Assembly (NCBI GenBank): GCA_963662605.1
Contig: OY759785.1
Span: 310,001-374,000, forward strand
Source of the DNA: G963662605 sp963662605
GTDB lineage: Bacteria; Bacteroidota; Ignavibacteria; Ignavibacteriales; Ignavibacteriaceae
Length of the DNA stretch: 64,000 nucleotides
Direction of reading: 5' to 3'
The notes beneath the pieces are model-generated. The model searched no databases. It saw nothing but the letters and a program-made list of their open reading frames with translations, and was not told the DNA's origin. Both the position numbers and the translations under genes were made by a program. Positions 9,651 to 17,336 of the stretch are shown in pieces; position 1 is the first letter of the stretch; each line of letters starts with the position of its first letter.

Positions 9651-11076
9651 TCAGGAGTTTACCCATTTTTTGCTCCTGCTGTCCTATAAAAAAGGGAGTA
9701 AGCAGATGGATTCCAAAATACAGGCTCAAAGATTATCGGTTTCTGCTTCATTCTCCTTATCAAAGTCATTAACCCATCGGCAATTGAGTAGTACAAAAAA
9801 TGCCCCGTCTTCTTTATCCGTTTCGCTTTCTTTAATATACTCTTTTGTATAAACTCCGTATTGTTACCAACAACATAGACGATCTTACTTATTAAGTATA
9901 TCGCAGCCATTAATAAGGAAAACACATTCCGCAGTCTCCGGTACTTCATGACCCGAATGTCTTCAAGATTGAACTTCTCTTTCATTACCCTGAACAACAA
10001 CTCAATGCCCCACCGCTTGAGATACTTCGCATACACCTGATATGCCGCCCGTTCATCTTCAAGGGAAATATTCGTGAGCAAATACATCGGCTCGGGAAAT
10101 ATGGTTGACTTGACAACTACGATGCTTAATTCTTCCTCTATCGTGTGTATTTTCCCATGCAGTAAGGCTATCTCTAAGCGTGAGGTCTTTACTACTCCTT
10201 CATGGATGACCTCGCCCATCATTTTCTTCGACTTAGTAAAACCATACAAGTCACCGACACATCTGTCCATCGTACTTCCTTCTACGGTAAATCCTCTGTT
10301 TTTCCGTAATCTCGTTATAAATCGCATATCATTGCGCTGGTAGTACTGATACATCTTCTCGTCATCATGACCGCGATCAGCGACTATGGTCAGCCTCGGT
10401 TTTCCTTTGTTCTGCTCTTTGAGCATATCAAGGGCTTTGGTTACGATGTTGTACGTACTCTTATAATTGGTATCGGCGGCGGAATAAAACTCCCCGTAGA
10501 GCGGTTGGACTCTTTGACTACCTACGGTTGCCATACAGAACAAATTATATCCGTTACAGATTTCCTTTTTACTGCCATCATGGATTCTCCGCATATGCTC
10601 CATCTTTTCCGCGTAGTTCTTTCGTACATCCCCACCATCTATGGCTATGATTTCATCTCTTTCCAAATCATGGAGCCTTTGACTTATCATATACCGGTTT
10701 ACCGATTCAGTAATATCCATTTCTTTCAGGTTGCGGCTTAATCGTTTGATTGTATAACCCACCGCCGTTTTTTCCTGCAAGGCTCGACTGATCGAACTGA
10801 GTTTTGTATCATTACTGCCCATTATGCCGAACAGCATATCACCGATACATCGTTTTTCAGACAAGCTGCAGTTTTTCCCTATTTTCTTACTGGCTCGTTT
10901 GATTCTTTCGCTGATTTGTTTTATTATTACATCTTCCATGTGGTGTTGTACCTTTGCTTTTTTTGGTAGATCAAGCTTTATTGGTATAACACCACTTTCA
11001 TTTTTTAAATTCCCTAATCCCTTATTTTTCTTGCCTTTATCTCCCTTTTATATCTTTTTCTTGGGTAAACTTCTGA
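9651..11076 (-). mobile_element. Complete IS4-family insertion sequence
   Basis: The terminal inverted repeats are 9651-9664 (TCAGGAGTTTACCC) and 11063-11076 (GGGTAAACTTCTGA), matching at 13 of 14 positions. A 6-bp direct repeat AAAATA flanks the element on both sides (9645-9650 and 11077-11082) and fits a target-site duplication in AT-rich sequence. The left repeat overlaps the last codons of the transposase. The element is about 1.43 kb, has one uninterrupted transposase gene and looks intact. It sits between the propeller gene and dgt without breaking either. Confidence 0.85.
9659..10939 (-). CDS. IS4-family DDE transposase
   Basis: 426 residues, ATG at 10939 with AAAGG nine bases upstream. 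The catalytic triad is readable: D101 in IIAIDGGD, D188 in IVADRGHD and E313 in RWGIELLF. The IS4 signature Y(2)R(3)E(6)K is complete as Y306, R309, E313, K320. No internal stop or frameshift is present, so the enzyme is probably functional. The C-terminus ends within the left inverted repeat. Confidence 0.95.
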   Translation of the reverse strand: MEDVIIKQISERIKRASKKIGKNCSLSEKRCIGDMLFGIMGSNDTKLSSISRALQEKTAVGYTIKRLSRNLKEMDITESVNRYMISQRLHDLERDEIIAIDGGDVRKNYAEKMEHMRRIHDGSKKEICNGYNLFCMATVGSQRVQPLYGEFYSAADTNYKSTYNIVTKALDMLKEQNKGKPRLTIVADRGHDDEKMYQYYQRNDMRFITRLRKNRGFTVEGSTMDRCVGDLYGFTKSKKMMGEVIHEGVVKTSRLEIALLHGKIHTIEEELSIVVVKSTIFPEPMYLLTNISLEDERAAYQVYAKYLKRWGIELLFRVMKEKFNLEDIRVMKYRRLRNVFSLLMAAIYLISKIVYVVGNNTEFIQKSILKKAKRIKKTGHFLYYSIADGLMTLIRRMKQKPIIFEPVFWNPSAYSLFYRTAGAKNG

Positions 11077-11190
11077 AAAATATGCCCTACCTTCTTGATT
11101 GCTTCTTAAATCGACACATTCGGAAGAGCACATAATCAGTCCGCCCCTATAGTTTTTAATATTTCTGCTCAGTAGTCTACGAGCAGTCTC

Positions 11191-12534
11191 TTAACTTTGC
11201 GGCAACGAGATTCCGGTTACTTTTTTGAATAAAGAAACCGCGTAGGAATCCGTCATACCCGAAAAGAAATCGAATATCAACAGAAGCTTTTCGTATGTCG
11301 AACCGGCATCTAAAAGTTTTTTTGAGCCCGGCATCAACGCCATAATCTTTTGCGTCTTTGATGAGCACTTGCCCTTTTTCTCGGTATATTCAAGAGCGCT
11401 TGAAACAAACAGATCTAATAAACCGGCGGCAACTTCAAAACCTGCAACTTCAATTTCGATTACCGCTCGTGCGGAATATACATCGGCCATCGCGCGGTCT
11501 TTGAGTTTCTTTAGTGTTTTATATGAGGGAATAACCGAGATAAGGCTTTGATTGAACTTTCCCTGTAGTAATTGCGACTCGCGCTTAATGAATTCGACCG
11601 TGATTTCATCAACTAATTTGTTCAACGCTTTTGCGCGCAAATATTCGACCTTGCTTCTTTTTTCTTTTAACCTCGCGGCGGTCTTTTTTACATTCGGATC
11701 ACCGATTAGTTGTAAAAGCAACCGGGAAATTTCTTCGTAGCTTATCAATCCGAGCCGGAACCCGTCTTCGAAATCAACAATGCGATAACAGATATCATCG
11801 GCTGCTTCAACAAGAAACGCCAGCGGATGGCGGCACCACGCGTCATGCGTATCGCTTGTTTTGATTAGACCGGCACCTTCGGCAACTTCGCGGAACAGTT
11901 CTTTTTCCGATTGAAAGAAATTAAATTTTTTCGTGCAAATGGAATCTCTCGACTTCAACAACGATGATTCAACGGGATATTTCACAAACGACGCGAGTGT
12001 CGCGTACGTCAACTGCATGCCGCCTATGTTCTCCGGCATTTCAAGCCGTGATAATAAACGAAATCCCTGGGCGTTGCCTTCGTAATGATTTATATCGCTG
12101 AGTTCTTTTTCTGATAAATCCGTCTTGATGCTATTGGCGATATCGGAGTGTTGAAACCAGTGCCGTATTGCATCTTCTCCCGAATGGCCGAACGGAGGAT
12201 TACCGAGATCATGCGCGAGCGCGGCGGTGGCAAGTATTGTTCCTATATCACTCGGATGAATACCGAGCTTTGGATGTTTCTTAATAAGCTTTAAACCAAC
12301 CTTAATACCGAGTGTACGAGCAATGCATGAGACTTCCATACTGTGCGTTAAACGCGTGCGGACATAGTCGCTCTGCGCGAGCGGAAAGACCTGCGTTTTA
12401 TCCTGCAGGCGGCGGAAAGCGGATGAGAAAACGATGCGGTCGTAATCAACCTGATAAAATGTACGGTCAACATTTACGTTGCCGTGTCCTGCTTTTCCGA
12501 GACGCTGATTCGAAAGAAGTTTAATCCAATCCAA
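11191..12534 (-). CDS. dgt: Deoxyguanosinetriphosphate triphosphohydrolase-like HD protein
   Basis: 447 residues. The N-terminal motif FSSAFRRLQDKTQVFP is diagnostic of the dGTPase family. HD-domain metal ligands follow: H64 in TRLTHSMEV, H108-D109 in AALAHDLGNPPFGHSG, and a later D in VEAADDICYR. Members cut dNTPs to the deoxynucleoside and triphosphate, adjusting nucleotide pools and in some cases acting against phage. Length agrees with the 440-500-residue bacterial family. The gene stands alone, with an IS element downstream and repeats upstream. The ribosome binding site is weak. Confidence 0.93.
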   Translation of the reverse strand: MDWIKLLSNQRLGKAGHGNVNVDRTFYQVDYDRIVFSSAFRRLQDKTQVFPLAQSDYVRTRLTHSMEVSCIARTLGIKVGLKLIKKHPKLGIHPSDIGTILATAALAHDLGNPPFGHSGEDAIRHWFQHSDIANSIKTDLSEKELSDINHYEGNAQGFRLLSRLEMPENIGGMQLTYATLASFVKYPVESSLLKSRDSICTKKFNFFQSEKELFREVAEGAGLIKTSDTHDAWCRHPLAFLVEAADDICYRIVDFEDGFRLGLISYEEISRLLLQLIGDPNVKKTAARLKEKRSKVEYLRAKALNKLVDEITVEFIKRESQLLQGKFNQSLISVIPSYKTLKKLKDRAMADVYSARAVIEIEVAGFEVAAGLLDLFVSSALEYTEKKGKCSSKTQKIMALMPGSKKLLDAGSTYEKLLLIFDFFSGMTDSYAVSLFKKVTGISLPQS

Positions 12535-12590
12535 GCGAAAATCCTTATTTATACTTCCGCAAAGTTACGAAGAAATATTGGAGCGGGAAA

Positions 12591-12650
12591 TAGAACGCGG
12601 ATGACCACGCCTTCGGCGGGCAGGCACAGATGACGCGGATTTACACCGAT
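12591..12650. repeat. Dispersed intergenic repeat, copy with nested hairpin
   Basis: This copy carries the core words GGATGAC and ACAGATGACGCGGATTT, shared with copies at 15111, 15250, 16751, 44166 and 62915. Between the two words lies a 20-base GC-rich insert with a CGCC-TTC-GGCG hairpin. The same insert sits at the same point in the copy at 16751 but is absent from the copies at 15111 and 15250. Confidence 0.75.
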
Positions 12651-12825
12651 TCTATTTATTATCTGAAATCAGGCGCAAATCGTTCAGCCAGATATTTCGT
12701 CTGCGCTTGTTCAATCATTCTCCAAAGGAGTATTGCAGAGATAGCCACGGGTGGAACCTGTGGAAAGCACCGCCGCACTATCGAATTCACCCCCTACCGG
12801 GGATGATGCTTGTGGTTTCTCGCTC

Positions 12826-12865
12826 ACCGTGAGTTTCTCCCGGCAAGCCGGGCTCCACTCACGGT
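12826..12865. repeat. Nested hairpin in the gap between dgt and the IS110 element
   Basis: ACCGTGAG (12826-12833) pairs with CTCACGGT (12858-12865). Inside is CCCGG-CAAG-CCGGG (12839-12852). Nearby are two more small hairpins, CCACGGGT/ACCTGTGG around 12745-12765 and CCCC-TACC-GGGG around 12791. No open frame covers this stretch (12651-12960); it looks like REP-type or decayed repeat sequence. Confidence 0.55.
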
Positions 12866-12971
12866 TATTCAAATATCATCCCTTCGTCTATAGAAAAGAA
12901 AGTCAAGAAGAAAATAATCTCCCCTAAAGATTTTTCTTTAGAAAAATCAGTCGTTTTGACTTTGGTTTCAC

Positions 12972-13253
12972 GGTATCGTGCCCATTGGCTTCTACTATGT
13001 TTCTGCTCCTAAAACCTGGCTTCCTTTACTCGATTAACTTTTTCTATGCGTCTATTTGAGTTGTAGCCTTTAGCGGCCCACTACGGTAAATTCCAGATGT
13101 AAAAGCAGGAGAGGACTAAACGGGAGAATGTACTATATCCACTCAGATGGACTGTAACAAAGGGATTTGAGTTCTCTCTCCCAAAAATCTGAGCCGGTTT
13201 TATTTATTGAACATATTTTTATAGTACCCAACGAACACCGTAAGCAATCAAAG
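12972..13253 (-). ncRNA. Candidate guide (bridge/seek) RNA region of the IS110 element
   Basis: This is the non-coding segment between the transposase stop and the downstream inverted repeat. IS110/IS1111 elements encode in such a place a structured RNA whose loops pair with donor and target DNA. Small self-complementary words are visible (for example TCCA-CTCAGA-TGGA near 13138-13151), but I could not derive a full fold or identify the loops by eye. The call rests on element architecture, not on a recognised RNA sequence. Confidence 0.4.
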
Positions 13254-14294
13254 CTATGTATCTTTTGCCTGATACTTCGTTCCCGTCTTAGCCACACCAT
13301 AACTGATCTTGGCTATCTGCCGGGCTACGGCATGACGGGCATTATGGTCACTGTGTCCTTTCTCTATGAGACCATCATAATATGACCGTAACGGGTTTTG
13401 TCCGTTAACGACCACGATGGCTGCTGTTTTATATACTTCTTTCAAGACTCTGGAGAATCTCGGGCGGCGCACACCATATACCCTGCCGCCGCTTTCTCTC
13501 TTGTAGTTTACCAGTCCGCAATATGCCAGATATTTATTTGCCGTCTTAAAGCGCCTCGGCTCTATCATGGTTGCCCATATCTTGACTGCCGATATTTCCG
13601 CTATACCCGGTATACTGCATAAGTTCTTTAACATGCTGTTCTTTTTGCACATACTCCCGAATAGGGTGACATATTCATCTTTCTGCTTCTGGTAAAGTTC
13701 TATCGCTTCCTCAAGACGCTGTATAATGAATCGGCTGGCCTCGGTATCTGATTCTGCTACTTTCTGACGTTTTGTTTTTCCTTCCTGTGCTAAAAACCCG
13801 GCATTTTGATTTTGAAGCCGGACTCCCATTTTTACCAGGTCAATGTAGGAACTAACATATTTTCTGAGTTCATGCACCTTTTCAAGGCTATGGTAAATTT
13901 CTCTTATCATACCGTTATACAATAGTCGGCACAATTTTTCTGCATCTATCCGGTCATTTTTTGGCCCTATGCTCAAGCTCTTGTTTACGTATGGGTCACA
14001 GACTACTATTTTTGTAACACTATCATGCAGTTTAATATACAGCCAATGTGCCGGCGAACTTTCTTCCAGTACCAAAACGCTTGTGCCTTTTAGTTCCCGG
14101 AGCATTCTCTGTAATGTCTTTACGTCGCTTTCGTACTCGGCAAGACGTATTTTGTCTTTTTGCGTACTGTGTATTCTGGCTATTGCCATCGTTTTTTGCG
14201 ACCAGTCCACGGCTATGTAATGATCATAACCCGTGTATGAATTAACAACTTGCGTTGTCTCTTTGACATTATCATTTTTACTATATTTTGCCAT
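13254..14294 (-). CDS. IS110-family DEDD transposase (recombinase)
   Basis: 346 residues from the ATG at 14294, which has GAAAGGA six bases upstream; the frame extends to 14330 but that start lacks a binding site. The N-terminal RuvC-like domain shows D30 (YIAVDWSQ), E77/E78 (VLVLEESSPAHW) and D114/D117 (KNDRIDAEKL). The C-terminal Tnp_20 domain has SIPGIAEISAVKIWA and ANKYLAYCGL, with a Ser in RESGGRVYG that matches the conserved serine of the family. The frame is intact. The eight bases just upstream of the ATG (14295-14302) are complementary to 14361-14368 at the element end, so the binding site could be masked in a long transcript. Confidence 0.93.
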   Translation of the reverse strand: MAKYSKNDNVKETTQVVNSYTGYDHYIAVDWSQKTMAIARIHSTQKDKIRLAEYESDVKTLQRMLRELKGTSVLVLEESSPAHWLYIKLHDSVTKIVVCDPYVNKSLSIGPKNDRIDAEKLCRLLYNGMIREIYHSLEKVHELRKYVSSYIDLVKMGVRLQNQNAGFLAQEGKTKRQKVAESDTEASRFIIQRLEEAIELYQKQKDEYVTLFGSMCKKNSMLKNLCSIPGIAEISAVKIWATMIEPRRFKTANKYLAYCGLVNYKRESGGRVYGVRRPRFSRVLKEVYKTAAIVVVNGQNPLRSYYDGLIEKGHSDHNARHAVARQIAKISYGVAKTGTKYQAKDT

Positions 14295-14393
14295 GCGGTT
14301 TCCTTTCTTTTTGAGTCTACAATTTTCCACGCTTTTTGCGTGCTTAGCCTTAAAGATAGTGAAACCGCTTTTCTAATTTAACGGGACGCAATA

Positions 14394-14957
14394 TCAGAAT
14401 ATAAACGGAATAAACATCTTCGTCTTCTCCATGTACTCCTCATACGCGACACCGAAGAACTTGATGTTCTCCTTCTCCTCGATTTTCGCGGTGAGTATCA
14501 GAAAGATAAGAGCAACAACAGTCAGCCCGATTGTAACAGGTGTAATATGTTTTAAAAACGCGCCGAGTACAAGGAACAACAGCGAGCCGTACATCGGATG
14601 CCGGATATATTTGTAAATCCCCTCCGTAACAAGCTTCGCGGTGTTTTCAAATTCAAAATTTGTCGTAGTATCCTTGCGCTCCTCCGACCCGCCGAACTTC
14701 GAAAGAAAATAATAACTAAGCAACACGAGTAAAATCGCATTCAGCAAAAACAACCATGATACAATCTGCCCCGGAGAAAATGGATCACAAAACCAATACG
14801 GCAAATTCACCACCACACACGCCATCGTGCACTCAAACACAAAGAACCGGTAAAATCCATGAGCATCTAAGCGCAGGAGTGACTTACGAGAAATATAGAG
14901 GAGAAATAAAGTCGCGAGAGTGAATACTGCTGTTTGAATTGTTAAAATTACACTCAT
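14394..14957 (-). CDS. Isoprenylcysteine carboxyl methyltransferase-like membrane protein
   Basis: 187 residues, ATG at 14957 with AGGAAA seven bases upstream. About five membrane helices are present. The C-terminal half carries the family core YIRHPMYGSLLF and a following acidic segment EEKENIKFFGVAYEEYMEK, the cofactor-binding region of ICMT/phospholipid-methyltransferase-like proteins. In bacteria these enzymes methylate small lipids or unknown acceptors; the substrate here is unknown. The IS110 end lies immediately downstream but leaves the gene whole. Confidence 0.82.
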   Translation of the reverse strand: MSVILTIQTAVFTLATLFLLYISRKSLLRLDAHGFYRFFVFECTMACVVVNLPYWFCDPFSPGQIVSWLFLLNAILLVLLSYYFLSKFGGSEERKDTTTNFEFENTAKLVTEGIYKYIRHPMYGSLLFLVLGAFLKHITPVTIGLTVVALIFLILTAKIEEKENIKFFGVAYEEYMEKTKMFIPFIF

Positions 14958-15110
14958 AAGTTTTTCCTATTTACAATACTTAACAATTTTAATTCACCGG
15001 TCAAACACATCGTTCGCCCCCTCGGTGTATGGGTTGGTATGAGAGGTTATAATCACACATTGCATATTACATTTTTTGCGGCAAAAAGGCAACCGAAATT
15101 CTGAGAATAG

Positions 15111-15282
15111 AACACGGATGACACAGATGACGCTGATTTTCACGGATTTATTTTGTAAAGAAGACATAAAATGTATTGTGAACTTCTGCCTCAAAACTTT
15201 CGAGATGAAAAATCCACCTTCTCTATGTTCTTATTACATAAATATCAGTGGGAATCCGTGTCATCTGTGTCATCCGTGTTCC
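15111..15282. repeat. Dispersed repeat in inverted-pair form
   Basis: A forward arm (15111-15150) beginning AACACGGATGACACAGATG is mirrored by a reverse arm (15250-15282) reading GGGAATCCGTGTCATCTG. The two arms enclose about 100 bases. The same family recurs elsewhere in the window. This palindromic layout explains most of the 332-base gap between the methyltransferase and tryptophanase genes; nothing else is evident there. Confidence 0.8.
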
Positions 15283-15289
15283 AATGCAG

Positions 15290-16663
15290 CTATTGAAGTT
15301 TCTCGAAGCGGGCGGTGAAGTGCCGCAGCATCGGGGCTTCGTAGACAATTTTGTAGCCCGGGAGTTCCTTCCGCTTCGCGAATACTTCGAGTATCACTTC
15401 AACAACGTAATCAATGTGACTTTGTGTATACACACGGCGCGGAATCGCGAGTCTCACTAATTCCATCGGCGGCGGAATGAATTTTCCGTCTTTGCCGTAT
15501 CTGCCGAACATTACACTTCCGATTTCAACACTGCGTATGCCGCCTTCAATGTATAAACCGCAGACGATACTTTGTCCCGGATACTGTTCCGGTGGGATGT
15601 TGGGTAAAAATCTTTTCGCGTCGAGATATATCGCATGTCCGCCGGGAGGTTCAATGATGGGTACGCCCATTTTCGTAATCTTTTCACCAAGGTATGCGAC
15701 GCTGCGTATGCGGTATTGCAGATAATGTTCGTCGAGGATTTCCTCGAGTCCGATTGCCATTGCCTCAAGGTCGCGTCCCGCGAGTCCGCCGTATGTCGGG
15801 AATCCCTCTGTAACAATAAGCAGGTTACGGCACTGCATGGCGAGGTCATCATTGTTCATTGCAAGAAATCCGCCGATATTAACGAGCGCGTCTTTCTTTG
15901 CACTCATGGTAGCGCCGTCGGCATAAGAGAACATCTCTTGAGCAATGGCGAGCAAATCCACATCCTTATAACCCGGTTCACGCATTTTAATAAAGTAGGC
16001 ATTCTCGGCGAAGCGGCACGCGTCAATAAAAAGAGGAATGCCGTATTTTTTACAGACTTCCTTTGTCTCGCGTATGTTCTGCATGGAAACCGGCTGACCT
16101 CCGCCGGAGTTGTTTGTCACGGTTATCATAACAAGCGGTATGTTCTCCACTCCGGTTTTTTTGATGCACGCTTCAAGTGCTTCAATATCCATGTTGCCTT
16201 TAAAATCGGCTTTAATTTCCGGATGCTTTCCCACTTCATTCAGCAGGTCAACTGCCTCGGCTCCGGTGAATTCAACATTCGCCCGTGTTGTATCAAAATG
16301 CGTGTTGTTGAGGATGTACTTTCCTTTACCGCCGACAACCGAAAAAAGAATTTTTTCCGCCGCGCGTCCCTGATGCGTAGGAATAACGTTTTTCAATCCC
16401 GTAATTTTCTGCACCATGGATTCAAACTTGTAAAAGCTTTTTGAACCGGCGTAGGATTCATCGCCCTGCATGATGCCGCCCCATTGCTGGGCACTCATCG
16501 CCGACGTTCCGCTGTCGGTCAGCAAATCAATCATAACATCATCGGCATGAATCAGAAACGGATTATATCCCGCTTCGGCAAGAATTTTTTCACGATATTC
16601 TCTTGTAGTAAAATAGATGGGCTCGACTGATTTGATTTTAAAAGGCTCGATGATCGTCTTCAT
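15290..16663 (-). CDS. tnaA: Tryptophanase (tryptophan indole-lyase)
   Basis: 457 residues, ATG at 16663 with GAAAGGA six bases upstream. A beta-eliminating PLP lyase that converts tryptophan to indole, pyruvate and ammonia. The PLP lysine is K257 in MSAKKDALV; other core motifs are DLLTDSGTSAMS, PTHQGRAAE and SGGGQPVSM. Tyrosine phenol-lyase is the close alternative. Two positions argue for tryptophanase: the C-terminal LRHFTARF has His where tyrosine phenol-lyase has Phe, and GIRSVEIGS has Ile where tyrosine phenol-lyase has the substrate Arg. Some features (SYAGSKSFY, AGRDLEAMAIG) are phenol-lyase-like, so the specificity deserves an assay. No TnaC-like leader or permease is next to it. 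Confidence 0.9.
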   Translation of the reverse strand: MKTIIEPFKIKSVEPIYFTTREYREKILAEAGYNPFLIHADDVMIDLLTDSGTSAMSAQQWGGIMQGDESYAGSKSFYKFESMVQKITGLKNVIPTHQGRAAEKILFSVVGGKGKYILNNTHFDTTRANVEFTGAEAVDLLNEVGKHPEIKADFKGNMDIEALEACIKKTGVENIPLVMITVTNNSGGGQPVSMQNIRETKEVCKKYGIPLFIDACRFAENAYFIKMREPGYKDVDLLAIAQEMFSYADGATMSAKKDALVNIGGFLAMNNDDLAMQCRNLLIVTEGFPTYGGLAGRDLEAMAIGLEEILDEHYLQYRIRSVAYLGEKITKMGVPIIEPPGGHAIYLDAKRFLPNIPPEQYPGQSIVCGLYIEGGIRSVEIGSVMFGRYGKDGKFIPPPMELVRLAIPRRVYTQSHIDYVVEVILEVFAKRKELPGYKIVYEAPMLRHFTARFEKLQ

Positions 16664-16750
16664 AATATCCTTTCAAATTTTTATGGCTGCATGTACTGCA
16701 ATAAACAATGAGGAAATTTAAGAAAACGGGGTATGCATTCCTAACAGCAA

Positions 16751-16830
16751 TAGAACGCCGCGAAGCGTCCTGCGGAGGATGACCACGCCTTCGGCGGGCA
16801 GGCACAGATAACACGGATTTTCACAGATTA
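16751..16830. repeat. Dispersed repeat with two nested hairpin inserts
   Basis: This copy matches the one at 12591 but carries an extra insert of about 18 bases (around 16759-16776; CGC-GAA-GCG followed by TCC-TGC-GGA) directly before GGATGAC, in addition to the shared 20-base insert. Its tail, CACAGATTATTTTT, is shared with the copy at 62915. Confidence 0.8.
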
Positions 16831-16843
16831 TTTTTGGTAGAAA

Positions 16844-17332
16844 TCAGGAGCGCTTGGCAAATTTTTTGAGGGTGGATTCGGTGAGTCTGAAGATACTCCA
16901 CTCCTCCAGCGGAACGGCGCCGATGCTTTTATAGAAATCAATCGCGGGTTGATTCCAGTTGAGCACCGCCCACTCCATACGTCCGCAATTCCGTTCGACA
17001 GCGATTTGCGCGATGTGCTTGAGCAGCTTTTTACCGATGCCTTTACCCCGGTATTCGGGATAAACGAAAATGTCTTCGAGATAAATTCCTTTTTTACCGA
17101 CGAATGTTGAAAAGTTGTGGAAATAAACTGCGTAGGCAACAGGCATCTCGCCGAGATAGCACAGGAGCACTTCGGTGTTGGCTTTTTCTGAAAATAAGGA
17201 TTCACGGAGTTTTTCTTCATCGGCTTCAACCTCGTGGAGAAGTTTTTCGTACTCGGCAATGCCTTTAATGAATTTTAAAATCAGCGGAATGTCTTTTTCT
17301 TCCGCTTTCCGGATGGTCATGGTATCGGTCAT
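16844..17332 (-). CDS. GNAT family N-acetyltransferase (diamine acetyltransferase-like)
   Basis: 162 residues from the ATG at 17332, four bases after the MOSC gene's stop; a longer frame to 17368 would overlap that gene. The acetyl-CoA motif A is YRGKGIGKKLL, preceded by YLEDIFVYPE, and motif B is NWNQPAIDFYKSIGA. This arrangement and length resemble spermidine/spermine and thialysine acetyltransferases. It is the last gene of an apparent minus-strand operon with the MOSC, Sel1 and barrel genes. Substrate unproven. Confidence 0.88.
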   Translation of the reverse strand: MTDTMTIRKAEEKDIPLILKFIKGIAEYEKLLHEVEADEEKLRESLFSEKANTEVLLCYLGEMPVAYAVYFHNFSTFVGKKGIYLEDIFVYPEYRGKGIGKKLLKHIAQIAVERNCGRMEWAVLNWNQPAIDFYKSIGAVPLEEWSIFRLTESTLKKFAKRS

Positions 17333-17336
17333 TAAA

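Larger units (their letters stand above)
12964..14366 (-). mobile_element. IS110-family element, probably of the IS1111 kind
   Basis: The transposase gene is flanked by a short inverted repeat, GGTTTCAC at 12964-12971 and GTGAAACC at 14359-14366, giving an element of about 1.4 kb, the usual size. Just inside the repeats both ends also share TATC/GATA. The leader upstream of the gene is short (about 65 bases) while about 280 bases of non-coding sequence lie downstream of its stop. That asymmetry matches the IS1111 group, which has subterminal inverted repeats and a guide RNA in the downstream end. Exact tips are uncertain, because this family makes no target duplication of useful length. Confidence 0.6.

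Noticed and set aside
15635..16444. Long open frame of 269 codons on the plus strand
   Set aside because: It is antisense to tryptophanase, has no family-like motifs and arises from the codon use of tnaA.
16828..17259. 143-codon minus-strand frame overlapping the GNAT gene
   Set aside because: It is a shifted frame of the acetyltransferase, which has clear motifs; the product is basic, Ser/Lys-rich and motif-free.
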